DNA from: Hippophae tibetana
Taxonomy: Eukaryota; Streptophyta; Magnoliopsida; Rosales; Elaeagnaceae
DNA: 64,000 nt
Assembly (NCBI GenBank): GCA_037013495.1
Contig: CM072812.1
Span: 78,599,840-78,663,839 of the forward strand
Direction of reading: 5' to 3'
Part shown: piece after piece, positions 32,740-45,400 of the stretch
Layout: each line of letters begins with the position of its first letter
Numbering within the stretch: position 1 is the first letter of the stretch
Notes under the pieces: model-generated
What the model was told of the DNA's origin: nothing
The model's input: the letters and a program-made list of their open reading frames with translations, nothing else
The model's database searches: none
Translations under genes and position numbers: made by a program

Positions 32740-34705
32740 TGATGAACGAAAACCGGCATCGCCGATCTTCGCAAATACTTTGGTTTTAATATTTATAAAA
32801 CTCTCGCAAGTGCACGAATCATTTCGTAGAAAATGATAAGTATACTCCCAAGGTCGATCTAAGGAAGGAATGTGTGTGGTTTTTAATTTATTATTCAAAC
32901 TTTTAAAAACGAAATTAAATCCTAAACATCCTGTCACGATATTTTGGGGTTTTTGTGTTTTTAATCTACTTACATAAAAATAAACATAGATTCAATAAAC
33001 ATTCATGCAAATTTTATCATTTATAATGGCGGAGTATTTATGGATATAATAACTAAGTTAATTATGCTTGCTCATATTATCTAGGTTATTAAAGATATGA
33101 ATTGATATTTATTGATTCTCCCTTTTTTGTATGAATACCACCTTTGGTGGGGTTAGATATTCTTTGTTAACTAAACAAATCAATTAACACCTATGGGTGG
33201 GGTTGATAACTAATTTGCCTAATTAAATTAATTCCTTTTTCTAAGAGATTGAAAATGAACCATTTAAATGCCACCTTTGGTGGGGTTAGACAGTTTAAAC
33301 TTTATTCATGGTGTCCAAATTAAACCCAAGAATTTAGTTATCCGAGTACTAACTTTCAAGTTTTAAAACCACTACCGAAAACATGTCGTCAATACATTTT
33401 CAGATAATAATTCTTATAAAAACTTTTGAAATAGAGCTTCACTCTAACTACCGGGCGATTGTACCATCAAATAAAAGAGCACTACTCTAAATCAGACCGG
33501 ATAACTAAACCTTAAAATCTAATTTTCAGGTTTAAGTTTGTAATGAAAAATAATATATTTCTCTCTAACATTCTTAATATAAAATCATGAATAAAAATAA
33601 AATCAATTCATTTTAGAGATTTTTACCTATTTAATATTTCGCAAGCATAACAACGTTATTATTACATCATGTTTACTAAATAGCCAGCACAGTTAAATTT
33701 AACCACAGACAAATTAAATATAACATGTAAGAATAAAGCATAAAAATAACTGTAAAGAAAATAAAATCCTTACAGAACTTCGACGCTATTCCCGTTGCTG
33801 GAAAAACTCCAAGCGGAATTTGCACTCCCATTTATTGAATCAAAGAGCTAAAATATTACAAAAACATAACTAGTTCTTCCCAAAAAGGGAAGAACTCTAA
33901 ATCTAAGAGAAATTAACTAAGAAAAGCTAAAACCTAAGAAAACTTAAGAAAAACAAAAGAATCCTAAAAATCTAAGAAAAAAAGAGAAAAGAATGTATTT
34001 GGAGGTGTTTTTAGGTGTATTTTGAAGTGAAGGGAAGGGGGGTATTTATAGGTGAGGATGGAGAGAAAAAGTAGAGAAAAAAATGTTAAAAAAATGTAAA
34101 AACGCGGATTATTGATTGCTGACGTCATTTGATGACGTCAGCATGACATGGGGCGGATGCACAGTACCGGGTATGAACAGTGCCGAGTCTGATGAACAGT
34201 ACCGGGGGTATGAACAGTGCCGAGTCTGATGAACAGTACCCGCGGATGAACAGTACCCGCGGATGAACAGTGCCGAGTCTGATGAACAGTACCGGGGTAT
34301 GAACAGTGCCGCGCGCTGCTGCTTGGGGCGGTGCTGGGCGCTGGGGCGCGGCGGCCGGGCGGTGGGGCGCGGCGGCCGGGCGGTGGGGCGCGGCGGTCGG
34401 GCGGCGCGGCGGCGCGTTTTTCTCCTTTTTGACATTTTTGACCCATTTTGTCCAATTTTTCCATATTTGTCGACCTTTCCGCATTTATTTATTAATATAT
34501 TTGTGATGTATTGCTTCCAGTATTCCTCTTTGAGTTTTTAAGTTGCGTTTTTAAGCCAAAATACCTGAAAAACAATAAAAATACCCGTGATTCCGAAAAA
34601 GACAAATTTATATAAATATATGATAAAACATATAAATATATATATTTTTAATCAATTAATGTGCATAAAATCATGGTTATTTTAGTGCTTTTTGAGCACT
34701 CATCA
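32740..34705 (-). repeat. Element 2 5' LTR
   Basis: 1966 bp, nearly identical to 27161-29126. Carries the active-side promoter: TATA at 34042-34050 (minus), TGACGTCA at 34120-34127 and 34133-34140. GC block at 34150-34420. Confidence 0.95.
34042..34140 (-). promoter_or_regulatory. Element 2 LTR promoter: TATA box and paired TGACGTCA
   Basis: On the minus strand two TGACGTCA palindromes 13 bp apart (34120-34127, 34133-34140) lie about 70-90 bp upstream of TATAAATAC (34042-34050). Such TGACG pairs bind TGA-class bZIP factors in as-1-type elements. A third half-site (TGACAT) follows at 34144. Confidence 0.65.
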
Positions 34706-34710
34706 CTCCT

Positions 34711-35400
34711 ATGAGCCTTACATAAGGGAAAAGAGATGTCATGATGTGTAAATTGTTCATTGTTACCCTCTCTGATGGTGCCCAAAAGTGGTTAACCAAC
34801 CTGTCACCCTACGCTATAACCTCCTTATCATAGTTTCTAGGTTGTTCATCACCAATTATGCCCATAACAAGCCTCTAAGGAAGGAGTCTTACCACATTTT
34901 CTCAATTATTCAAGAAAGGGGTGAGTCCATTGAGGAGTATATGAAATGATTTAGGGAAGAAAAGTTAGAAATCTAAGACTATCCTAGCTCTATCGCTATA
35001 GAATCCTCTAGGTGGGGTCTTCTAAAGAATTTTGACTTTTTTGTGGAACTAACTAAGAGAGTCCCTCATACTTTAGAGGAAGTATATGGGGAGGAAAGAA
35101 ATTTTTTCAATCTCTAAAGAGAGTTAGGTTTGGTCAAGGGCCAGTGGGCCAATGTGAAGGTTGTATCAGATTAAAAAAATAAGGATAAGTCTTAAAAGAG
35201 CGAATCAGAATAGCGATGTCAATAGGAATAAGCGTTTTGTGCCAAACAATAGGGCAAATGGACAATGGTCAGGGAATAGGGGACCTTGGAAGAGGTCACT
35301 CTCTATTTTAGAGGTCCTCTATTGAAAGTGAATCTAACTTAGGCCATATTAAGGATGGAGGAAGAGCCAAATATCAAATGACCCCTAAAATTGAAGTCTC
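34711..35400 (+). pseudogene. Tat gag, part 2
   Basis: Continues the gag domain interrupted at 27155: broken frames encode the C-terminal half, with stretches such as RGESIEEYMK and FVELTKRVPHTLEEVY. Several stops. Followed by the zinc knuckle at 35427. Confidence 0.7.
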
Positions 35401-35907
35401 CCCTTAGAGACATGTCTAAATGGTGCATGTGACTTCCATAAGGATATGGGCCATGATGTGAGAGACTACAAGCATCTCAAAAAATAAATTGAGGTGTTAT
35501 TGGCCAGAGGATATTTGAAAGACCTCGTAGGAGGCAACAATGAAAGAGGAGTTCATTAGAATAGACAAGAAGTGCCTAAACCATCCACTCCATTGAATAG
35601 TAGGAGAGATCCTCATAAAGATCCCAATATCAGAACTATCTATACCATACAAGGACGACCCAAAATTAGTAGGGTATCAAACAACTCACGTAAGAGGTTC
35701 ACTAAAAAATTGCACAATGTCCCACATGTGTACGCCATTAAAAAGGAAAGGTTCTCTATGAAGATCATTTTCAGTGAGAAGGACGAGACATTGTCCCATC
35801 ATAAAAACCCCTTAGTGATAACTTTGAGAATTGGATCCTGCAATGTTTTTCGGATCATGGTTGACACGGGGAGCTCAGTTGATCTTTTTTTATATCTACC
35901 ACAATAG
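35401..35907 (+). pseudogene. Tat zinc knuckle and protease
   Basis: At 35427 a frame reads CDFHKDMGHDVRDYKHLKK, a Tat-type C-x2-x-GH knuckle with the last Cys replaced by Tyr, then a stop. The 111-codon frame at 35572-35907 contains IYTIQGRPKISRVSNNSRKR and the aspartic protease active site VDTGSSVDLF. Both are typical of Tat elements. The protease would cut the polyprotein; here the frame ends just after the active site. Confidence 0.8.
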
Positions 35908-36239
35908 CCCTACAAGAGAAAGCCAGAAGCTATTACAATGCCATTATGAAGGAGGTCACCTCCAAGTAGCAATCATAGTAGGATCTCTCCAAAAGAAGAT
36001 AGGAGGCTAAAAGACTGGAAAGGTCTATCAATCTAAGTGAGGTGCAATACTCACCAATATGAGATAATGGTGAGAACCATCCTTTAATTTTAAGTATGGA
36101 TCTAACAACTGAGATGGAAGAGAAACTTTTGCACTTGCTCAAAGCAAACTCTAATGTCTTTGTATGAACCTCGGTAGACATGCCTAGGATTTACCCAAAA
36201 GTCATAACTCATAGATTAAATGTTTATTATAAGGCTAGA

Positions 36240-36960
36240 TCTATCTAAAAAATAAATAGAAATTTATCAAGGGAGAAGAATGAGGTGATTAAAAATCAGG
36301 TCACCACCTTCAAGGAAATAGGCATTATAAGGAACGCTAACTACCCTACTTGGTTTTCAAATATGGTATTGGTAAAAAAGGCATATGGATCACCATGCAT
36401 ATGTGTGGCCTTTAAAGACTTAAACAAGGCATGTCCCAAAGATTGTCTCAAGTATCGATCAACTAGTTGATGCTACCGTCGGTTTTGGACTGATGAGTTT
36501 CTTGGATGCATATTCTGGTTACCATCATATCAGAATGCACCTTGAGAAAGAGGAGAAAACATCTTTCATCATCGAGGAAGAGACCTTCTACTATACCAGA
36601 ATTCTATTCGAATTGAAGAATACAAGCACCATGTATTAGTGCCTCATTAACAAAATGTTTGTATATTAGTTGGGGAGAAACCTGGAGGCATATGTGGACG
36701 ACATGATAGTGACATCAATAAAACCCATGAACCACGTCAGAGACCCAGAGGAAGTATTTTGGGTAATATGGAGGTATGAAATGAGACTTAACACTAAGAA
36801 GTGTGTCTTTGGTATTGTTGTAGGAAAATTCGTAAGATATCTTATATTTGTCCGAGGGATTGAGGCCAATCACGACAAGATACAAACCTTGGTAAACATG
36901 AGGCCACTTACCAACCGGAAAAAGGATCCAACAACTGAACGAAAGAGTAGTAGCACTAAA
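36240..36960 (+). pseudogene. Tat reverse transcriptase
   Basis: Frames 36285-36470 and 36670-36963 with a broken stretch between them. Visible: FKDLNKACPKD, then FLDAYSGYHHIRMH, then the catalytic box YVDDMIV. The DLNKACPKD phrase is typical of the Tat lineage. Stops and a frame change near 36470-36670 destroy it. Confidence 0.85.
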
Positions 36961-37500
36961 TAGGTTCATCTCCAAATTCATGGACAAGTGTTTTCCATTC
37001 TTTAAGATGCTAAGAAAAAATACATTAGTGTTTTGGAAAATGACTGTAACAAGGCCTTTGAAGCAATCAAGCAATACCTGAGTAACCCTCATATTTTGGT
37101 CAGCCCTCTCCCAAGTGAGACACTTTATTTATATTTGGTTGTGGCCCCTCGACTTGAAACGCCATGCTCCTAGCCAGAAGAGACAAGGTCTAACACCCTA
37201 TTTACTACATCAGTCAAATCCGGATAGACCCTCAAAGTAGATACCCAACCATTGACAAGTTGGCATTCACCCTTAAAGTTAGTGCATGGAAGCTTAAGCA
37301 TTACTTTGGCTCACACATAATGGTAGTACTTACCTCCCAACCACTTAAAAAAAAATTGACGATACTTGAAGTGGTAGGAAGATTGGCACAAATCTCCATA
37401 GAATTGCGAGAGTATGACATTAAATACATACCTAGAACATCCATTAAAGTGTAAATAATGGTTGAGTTTATGGCTAAATTTAGTGAGACACTGAAAGTCA
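36961..37500 (+). pseudogene. Tat RNase H remnant
   Basis: Broken frames downstream of the reverse transcriptase. 37260-37454 encodes LKVSAWKLKHYFGSH and VVLTSQPLKK, then YDIKYIPRTSIK, matching the C-terminal half of a Ty3/gypsy RNase H with its connection. Confidence 0.7.
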
Positions 37501-38139
37501 TTAGTGATAAGGAGTAAAAGGAGGTGTGTAGGGTGGATCAAAATGAGGGGCCAACCTTGCAAGTATTCATTAACGAAGTGCATAGCTTCAATGGTGTTGG
37601 ACTATATGTGGTCATAATTGATCATAAGGAAACTATTTCGAGTATGCCGTCAGACTTGATTTCCAAGCAAATAATAATGTGACAAGGTATGAAGTGACTA
37701 TATTTGGGGCATGACATCAAAGAAATTTGGGATGGATAAGATCCCCTTGTATATCGATTCTCGACTAGTGGTTAGCTAGTTCTTGGGGACGTTTGAAGCT
37801 AGAGATGGAAAGATGAAGGGGAATCTCGAGAGGCTAAAATAAGAGTGCTTAAAATTTTCTATGTTTGAGATCAAACAAATAGCAATAAATGAGAATGGTC
37901 ATACTGATGCTTTGGCCACACTGACATCTATACGAGAGGCAAACCATGCTCGAGTGGTGTCAGTAATGATCTTGGTAGGAGAAAGTTTGGAAGAGGCCAA
38001 AAGAATAGTTGGGTGTGTGGATCCTTCTACCAACCCATGGTTCACTTTGATCTATAAGTTCTTGGAAAAGGGAATACATACCCGAGGATCACAAGCTTGC
38101 AAAAGAAATCAAGGCCAAAAAAGTTTGATACATGATTGA
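37501..38139 (+). pseudogene. Tat second (archaeal-type) RNase H remnant
   Basis: After the first RNase H a new set of frames reads DSRLVVS (about 37758), then FEIKQIAINENGHTDALATL (37861-37925). This is the ending of the extra RNase H that distinguishes Tat elements; the catalytic Asp of the DS motif and the final ADAL-like TDAL are visible. Stops break it. Confidence 0.75.
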
Positions 38140-38463
38140 AGAAGGTAAGTTGTATGGAAGAACTACACTCGAACCAGGGCTCTTTTGCGGAGCCAAAGAG
38201 GGAGCTAAAAGACTGATGTTTGAAGCACATGAAAGGGAATGCGATTCTCATTCAAGGGGAAGAAGGTTATTCAAATAGATTATGATACAAGGATACTATT
38301 GGCCCATTATGCTAACAGATTGTATAAAAAACACTCAACAATGTGACAAGTGCCAAAAAATTTCCCCATTGTCACATATCTTTCCAAACACCATGGCAGG
38401 GGTGGTAAGTCCTTGGCTCTTCTACAAATGGAAGATTGACATAGTAAGACCTCAACCTCCAAC
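38140..38463 (+). pseudogene. Tat integrase, part 1
   Basis: The frame at 38282-38518 shows GYYWPIML, then CDKCQK, the second half of the HHCC zinc site, and KWKIDIV with the first catalytic Asp. Element 3 cuts in at 38468. Confidence 0.8.
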
Positions 38464-38468
38464 AAAGG

Positions 38469-40517
38469 TGATGAACGAAAACCGGCATCGCCGATTCCCG
38501 CAAATACTTTGGTTTTAATATTTATAAAACTCTCGCAAGTGCACGAATCATTTCGAAGAAAATGATAAGTATACTCCCAAGGTCGATCTAAGGAAGGAAT
38601 GTATGTGGTTTTTAATTTATTATTCAAACTTTTAAAAACGAAATTAAATCCTAAACATCCTGTCACGATAGTTTGGTTTTTGTGTTCCTAATCTAATAAC
38701 ATAAAATAAACATATATACAGATTAATTAAATATAGTCTAATAACATAAAAATAAACATAGATACAAATTCAATAAATAATTATCTAAAAATAAACATAT
38801 ATACGGATTCAATAAATATTCATGCAAATTTTTATCATTTATATTAGCGGAGTATTTATGGATATAATAACTAAATTAATTATGCTTGCTCATATTAACT
38901 AGGTTATTAAAGATATAAATTGATATTTTATTGATTCTCTCTTTTTTATATAAATACCACCTTTGGTGGGGTTAGATATTCTTTGTTAACTAAACAAATC
39001 AATTAACACCTATGGGTGGGGTTGATAACTAATATGCTTAATTAAATTAATTCCTTTTTCTAAGAGATTGAAAATGAACCATTTAAATGCCACCTTTGGT
39101 GGGGTTAGACAATTTAAACATTATTCAAGGTGTCCAAATTAAACTTAAGAATTTAATTATCCGAGTACTAACTTTCAAGTTTTAAAACCACTATTGAAAA
39201 CATGTTGTCAATACATTTTCACATAATAATTCTTATAAAAACTTTTGAAATAGAGTTTCACTCTAACTACCGGGCGATTGTACCAACAAATAAAAGAGCA
39301 CTACTCTAAATTAGATCGGATAACTAAACCTTAAAATCTAATTTTCGGGTTTAAGTTTGTAATGAAAAATAATATATTTCTCTCTAACATTCTTAATATA
39401 AAATCTTGAATAAAAACAAAATCAATTCATTTTAAAGATTTTTACCTATTTAATATTTCGCAAGCATAACAACGTCGTTATTACATCATTTTTACTAAAC
39501 AGCTAGCATAGTTAAATTTAACCACAGACAAGTTGAATATAACATGTAAGAATAAAGCATAAAAATAACTGTAAAGAAAATAAAATCCTTACAGAACTTC
39601 GACGCTATTCCCGTTGCTAGAAAACCTCCGAGCGGAATTTGCACTTCCATATATTGAATCAAAAATCTAAATTATTACAAAAACATTACAAGTTCCTCTC
39701 AAAAAGAGAAGAACACTAAACCTAAGAGAATTGAACTAAAAACTAAGAGAAAAACTAAGAAAAGCTTAGAAACTTAGAAAGAAACTAAGAGAAACTAAAA
39801 ACTAAGAAATGAGAGAAAGAAAGGAGAGAGAAGTGAGTTTTGAAGGTGTGTTTTGAAGTGAATGGAAGGGGGTATTTATAGGTGAGGATGGAGAGAAAAA
39901 ATGAGTAAAAAAATGTTAAAAAAATATTAAAAAATGTAAAAACGCGTATTGGAATTGCTGATGTCATCAATGACGTCAGCATGACGTCACAGGGGCGGCT
40001 GCACGTGAAAAATGGGGCGAAAACGCGTTGGGCGCGCGGAGGGGGGCTGCTGGGGCGCTGCGCGCGCGCGCTGGGGTTGTCGCTGCGCGCAGCTCGGCGC
40101 GCGTGAACAGTGCCAGCGCGCAGCTTGGCATGCCAGCGCGCGCGGGCGCGCGCGGAATGGGGCGCTGGGGCGCGCGCGGCTGGGCGCTGGGGCGCTGGGT
40201 TGCGCGCACGGCTGGGCTGCGGCGCGCAATTTCCGTCTTTTTGACCTTTTCGACCCATTTCGTCCGATTTTTCCATGTTTGTTGACCTTTTCTCACTTAT
40301 TTGTTGATATATTTGTGATGTATTGCTTCAAATATTCCTCTTTGAGTCTTTACATTGCATTTTTAAGCCAAAATACCTGAAAAACAATAAAAATACCCGT
40401 GATTCCGAAAAAGACAAATTTATATAAATATATGATAAAACATATAAATATATGTATTTTTAATCAATTAAGGTACATAAAATCATGGTTATTTTAGTGC
40501 TTTTTGAGCACTCATCA
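38469..40517 (-). repeat. Element 3 3' LTR
   Basis: 2049 bp, TGATGA...TCATCA. TATA 39872-39880 (minus), TGACGTCA at 39971-39978 and 39982-39989, GC block 39990-40235. Terminal hairpin AGTGCT-TTTTG-AGCACT at 40496-40512. About 43 bp longer than the 5' LTR through indels at short GC repeats. Confidence 0.95.
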
Positions 40518-40532
40518 CAACCCCCAACCAGC
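40518..40532 (-). other. Element 3 polypurine tract
   Basis: Minus strand GCTGGTTGGGGGTTG immediately upstream of the 3' LTR, the expected plus-strand primer. The same tract sits at 29127 (element 2) and 11244 (element 1). Confidence 0.85.
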
Positions 40533-42413
40533 TTCTTGCTAGTCTCTTAGCAAGAGAAGCGATAAAAGCTAAAAATTAAACTATCCTAAATCACTTTCGT
40601 GGATTGAAACGGTTGCATTTAGCCTATGCAACAAGCCGTTAAACCCCTAGGTTGCCCTAGTGGACGAGTTTGAGTCTCGTGAGGGTTTTCAGTAATGATA
40701 CCCACAAACATTGAACTAAATGTAAAGATAAAAACAATCAAATCAAAAATTAAAATTACAACACAATCAAAAATTAATTTAAGAGTAAAAGAACACAACA
40801 TATCACAAAAATATCTCATACTTTTTAATCTCCTTTAAGATCATAATTAAAATCTCAAGCATAAGTTATTTTAATCTCTTTAAACAATCATGATTTTATT
40901 ACAATAATTAGTCGAAAATCATTTTCATATTTCATTTCAAAAATGTATCAATTTAATTTTACCCAATTTCAGTGTCATGAATCAGTATTCGCTTCGACTC
41001 TATTCCTCACAAGTCAATACTCTCAAAGCACTGAATCCTATGGGTTCAAACACTCATACTAATTTATATGCGAAAGAGTTGATGTATAGAAATGAACTAA
41101 TATGTTCGCATATGTATAAAGAATAAAGGCTCAAAGTGTTATTTTAACATTGATCTCATGAAAGGAATCGAATGTATAAATTATAAAGATATCATATACA
41201 AAAATTATTTTCATGCATAAATCAAACTCATTAAGAAAGAATTTCAAGATATATGCTTTAACAAATGAAGAAATTGCAATGACTTTTTAGGGAATTACTT
41301 CCTATATCTTTCTTTTGTAATTAGCCTTTACTCACAACTTTGTAGGCAATGTGGGTCATAGTATGTAGATGATACTATTTTTTTATCTCTCTATTTTTTT
41401 TTTTTTTTTTTTTTTAATATATATATTTTTTTTTAGAGAGTCAACCCATGTACAGATTGTACATTTTTTTGGATTTTGGTGAGTGGTTAATTTTTTTGGC
41501 TTTTCTGTTTGATCTTGGTTTAGGTAACCCCAGATATGTCTTTTTGTTTTTGTAACAGTCATGCATAAATGAGATATAAGCATATACTATCAATTTCTAC
41601 TCAAATCATTTAATCTAAGCAAAAATAATAATAAAAAATATATGATACTCTATTAAGATGAGAAAAAATTCATACATTCAATGCTAATACCTATAGAGAT
41701 CATCTAAACTTTTTGAATAAATAAGAAATGTGTTTGGAGTAGAAAAAATATATATTTCACTCTGAATAAAAGAAATTAGGCTCAAATTATATCTCACAAG
41801 GGTAGTCTCCACTAAAAAAATTCATAAACACCGATTTTGGGTTTAATATAATTTCCACATTTTATCAAGAAATACTAGTTATGACAAAAACTAACTAATT
41901 ATCAAAAATAATTACAAAATATTTCATGATATGTTTTCAAAAATTAATCTAACAGTACCAAAGACTTTAACTATTTACTTAAATTTGATTTAAAGATATG
42001 ATACATTTTTGTGATAATTGTTTTTTTTTTATATATAGCATGGTAACTTTTCACCACCCCCAACCTAGAACTTACATTGTCCTCAATGTAACAACTGCAA
42101 ATTAAAGATAAAGAGAAAAGAGGAGAAAGATTACCTATTTCTTGAGAATGTGTAAGTAGTAATGAAGAAATGCAGGTGCATCCATCATATTCATCATTAA
42201 AGTGTATACAGACAGATCGCTGTGAACTTCTAACATCTCAACAAATATTTTAGTTTTAACAAATTTAAAAATTATTCACATACAAGTAAACTAAAATAAA
42301 CAATAAAATTAAGTAAATAAAACAAATAACAATAAAAAAAATTACCTAACATGATGGGTTGCCTCCCATCCAGCGCTTAGTTTAACGTCTTAGCAAGACG
42401 TATCTTTTTGGTG
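40533..42413 (-). other. Element 3 noncoding trailer between pol and PPT
   Basis: About 1.9 kb without a supported ORF; Athila elements can carry an env-like gene here, but none is seen. Nearly the same sequence forms the interiors of elements 1 and 2. Contains the hairpin ATGTACA-GAT-TGTACAT (41448-41464), a second purine-rich tract (minus GGTTGGGGGTGG, 42054-42065) and the hairpin ACATTG-TCCT-CAATGT (42074-42089). Confidence 0.8.
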
Positions 42414-45400
42414 CTAAGGGTTACTCAGCCAAATGCAATCCATTTCAGCAATGTTGTTTGGTTCTTCCACATAAGGCTTGACACGATGGCCATTAACTTT
42501 GAACGTTTTTTGTGTCTTGGAGTCCAATAGTTCTACTACTCCATGTTCAGATACCTGAACTATTTTGAATGGTCCATCCCATCTTGATCTTAGCTTTCCT
42601 GGAAACAATCTCAAACGAGAGTTAAATAAAAGAACTTTCATTCCAGGGTGAAAAGTCTTAGGAACTAGCCTCTTGTCATGATAGCGCTTAGTACGCTCCT
42701 TGTATAATTTGGCATTCTCATAGGCTTCATTCCTAATTTCTTCCAACTCATGAAGCTGGAGTACTCGTTTTTCACCTGCTTTATCTAAATCCATGTTTAG
42801 CTCTTTAATTGCCCAATAAGCCTTGTGTTCAAGTTCAACTGGAAGCTGGCACGCTTTCCCAAAGATTAACCGGTAAGGGCTCATCCCAATAGGTGTTTTG
42901 TAAGCGGTGCGGTATGCCCATAAGGCATCATTTAACTTAAATGCCCAATCCTTCCTTGAAGGACGCACAGTGCGTTCCAGTATTCCCTTAATTTGCCTAT
43001 TACTTACTTCCACTAAACCGGAAGTTTGAGGATGATATGGAGTAGCTACCTTATGTGTGATGTTGTACTTGTTTAGTACTCCATCAAAGAGTTTGTTACA
43101 AAAATGGCTACCTCCATCACTTATTATAGCTCTAGGCGTTCCGAACCTACTGAATATGAAATCTTTCAAGAATTTCACAACAACATTAGCATCATTGGTT
43201 TTGGTGGGTATAGCTTCTACCCACTTGGACACATAATCCACAGCAACCAAAATGTATTGAAAACCATTAGATGGGGGAAAAGGACCCATAAAGTCAATCC
43301 CCCATACATCAAAGAGTTCAACAACTAAATTAGATGTCAAAGGCATTTCATCTCTTTTGCTTATGTTTCCTGTTCTTTGACATCTATCACATTGTGCACA
43401 AAACATATGAGCATCTTTAAAAAGAGTGGGCCAAAAGAATCCAGACTGTAATATCTTACGGGCTGTCTTTTCTCCTCCAAAATGACCCCCACAATGAAGT
43501 TCATGACAAAAAGTCAGAATGCTCTTATGTTCTTCTTCAGGTACACATCTCCGGATGACTTGATCTTGACCAATCTTGTATAAATAAGGGTCATCCCAGA
43601 AATAGTCCTTAATAGTTTTAAAAAACCTTTTCTTCTCCTGATATGAAGTGTTAGGTCGCAAAACACCAGTGGCAAGATAGTTTACAATATCAGCGTACCA
43701 TGGGTTCGGACCTATGAAAAATAACTGTTCATCAGGAAAGGTTTCAACTATATCGTCATTACTCTCATCTTTAAGAGAATTAAAGTCAGAAATCAACCTA
43801 GACAAATGGTCAGCTACTAAGTTTTCACTGCCTTTCTTATCCTTGATTTCTAGGTCAAATTCTTGTAAGAGTAAGACCCACCTGATTAACCTTGGCTTGG
43901 CATTTGGTTTACTTAATAGGTATCTTAAAGCAGCATGATCAGAATGCACAATCACTTTAGATCCTACTAAATAAGACCGAAATTTGTCTAAAGAGAATAC
44001 TATAGCCAAGAATTCCTTTTCAGTGGTGGTGTAATTCATCTGGGCATCATTGAGTGTTTTGCTAGCATAGTAGATGACATGTAAACGCTTTTCCACTCTT
44101 TGTCCCAGGACTGCTCCTATTGCATAATCAGAAGCGTCACACATTATTTCAAAGGGTAAAGACCAGTTTGGTGCCATTATAACAGGGGTAGATGTGAGTT
44201 TATCTTTCAAGGTATTAAAGGAAGTAAGGCAGTCATTGTTGAAATCAAAATCAGCATCTTTGGATAGCAAGTTACATAATGGACGACTTATTTTAGAGAA
44301 ATCTTTAATAAATCGTCTGTAGAATCCTGCATGTCCCAAGAAGCTTCTTATCCCCTTCACAGATGTAGGGGGAGGTAGTTTGGATATCAATTCAACTTTT
44401 GCCTTATCAACTTCAATACCCTTGTTTGAAATTATATGTCCTAAAACTATCCCTTGTTGAACCATAAAATGACTTTTCTCCCAACTAAGGGTTAGATTGC
44501 ATTCAATGCATCTTTCTAAAACCAAAGTCAATTTATGTAAGCAATCATCAAATGAGTTCCCAAAGACAGAGAAATCGTCCATGAAAATCTCAATGAATTT
44601 TTCCACCATGTCCGAGAAAATGGATATCATGCATCTCTGGAACGTGGCAGGGGCATTGCATAACCCAAATGGCATTCTGCGAAAAGCAAATGTCCCAAAA
44701 GGACATGTAAATGTGGTCTTTTCCTGATCTTCTGGTGCTATGGGTACTTGATAATATCCAGACAGTCCATCCAAAAAACAGTAAAATTCGTGCCCAGCTA
44801 ATCTTTCCAACATTTGATCAATGAATGGAAGAGGAAAGTGATCCTTTTTCGTATATAAATTTAGTTTCCTAAAATCTATACACATTCTCCATCCAGTGAT
44901 TATTCTAGTGGGCACTAATTCACTTTTGTCATTCTTAACAACTGTTATCCCAGATTTCTTTGGTACCACATGCACTGGACTAACCCACTTACTATCTGCA
45001 ATAGGGTAGATAATCCCTTCTTCTAATAATTTAAGAATTTCCTTCTTAACTACCTCTTGCATGTTTGGGTTTAGTCTTCTTTGGGCCTCTCGTACAGGTT
45101 TAGCACCGTCCTCCAAGTTGATCTTGTGCATACACATTGTTGGACTAATGCCTCTTATATCCCCTATACTCCAACCTATAGATTTCTTAAACTGTTTAAG
45201 CACTTTGATGAGTTCCTTTTCTTGTGGTTTGGTCAAGGTTGAAGAAATTATCACTGGATAAGTTTCCCCTTCTCCCAAAAACACATATTTTAAGTGCTCA
45301 GGTAAGTCTTTGAGTTCAAGTTCAGGTGGATTGGCCTCTTTAATAGATGAAGAACTGGGTAGATTTAAAAGTGTACTAGATTTTGTCATCACTTCATTAT

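Larger units (their letters stand above)
27156..34710 (-). mobile_element. Element 2: complete non-autonomous Athila-like LTR element (LARD-like)
   Basis: Target duplication CTCCT at 27156-27160 and 34706-34710. Two LTRs of 1966 bp each (27161-29126 and 32740-34705) look identical except for one base I noticed (28457 T against 34037 G). Minus orientation: primer binding site 32716-32733, PPT 29127-29141. The 3.6-kb interior has no gag or pol frame; it joins the post-pol trailer (29127-31050) directly to leader sequence (31350-32715). A structurally complete but non-coding element like this must be copied with proteins from an autonomous relative such as element 3 (inference). Confidence 0.95.

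Noticed and set aside
40533..42413. Possible env-like ORF downstream of pol in element 3
   Set aside because: No open frame of useful length on the sense strand; short frames such as 41383-41583 are low-complexity.
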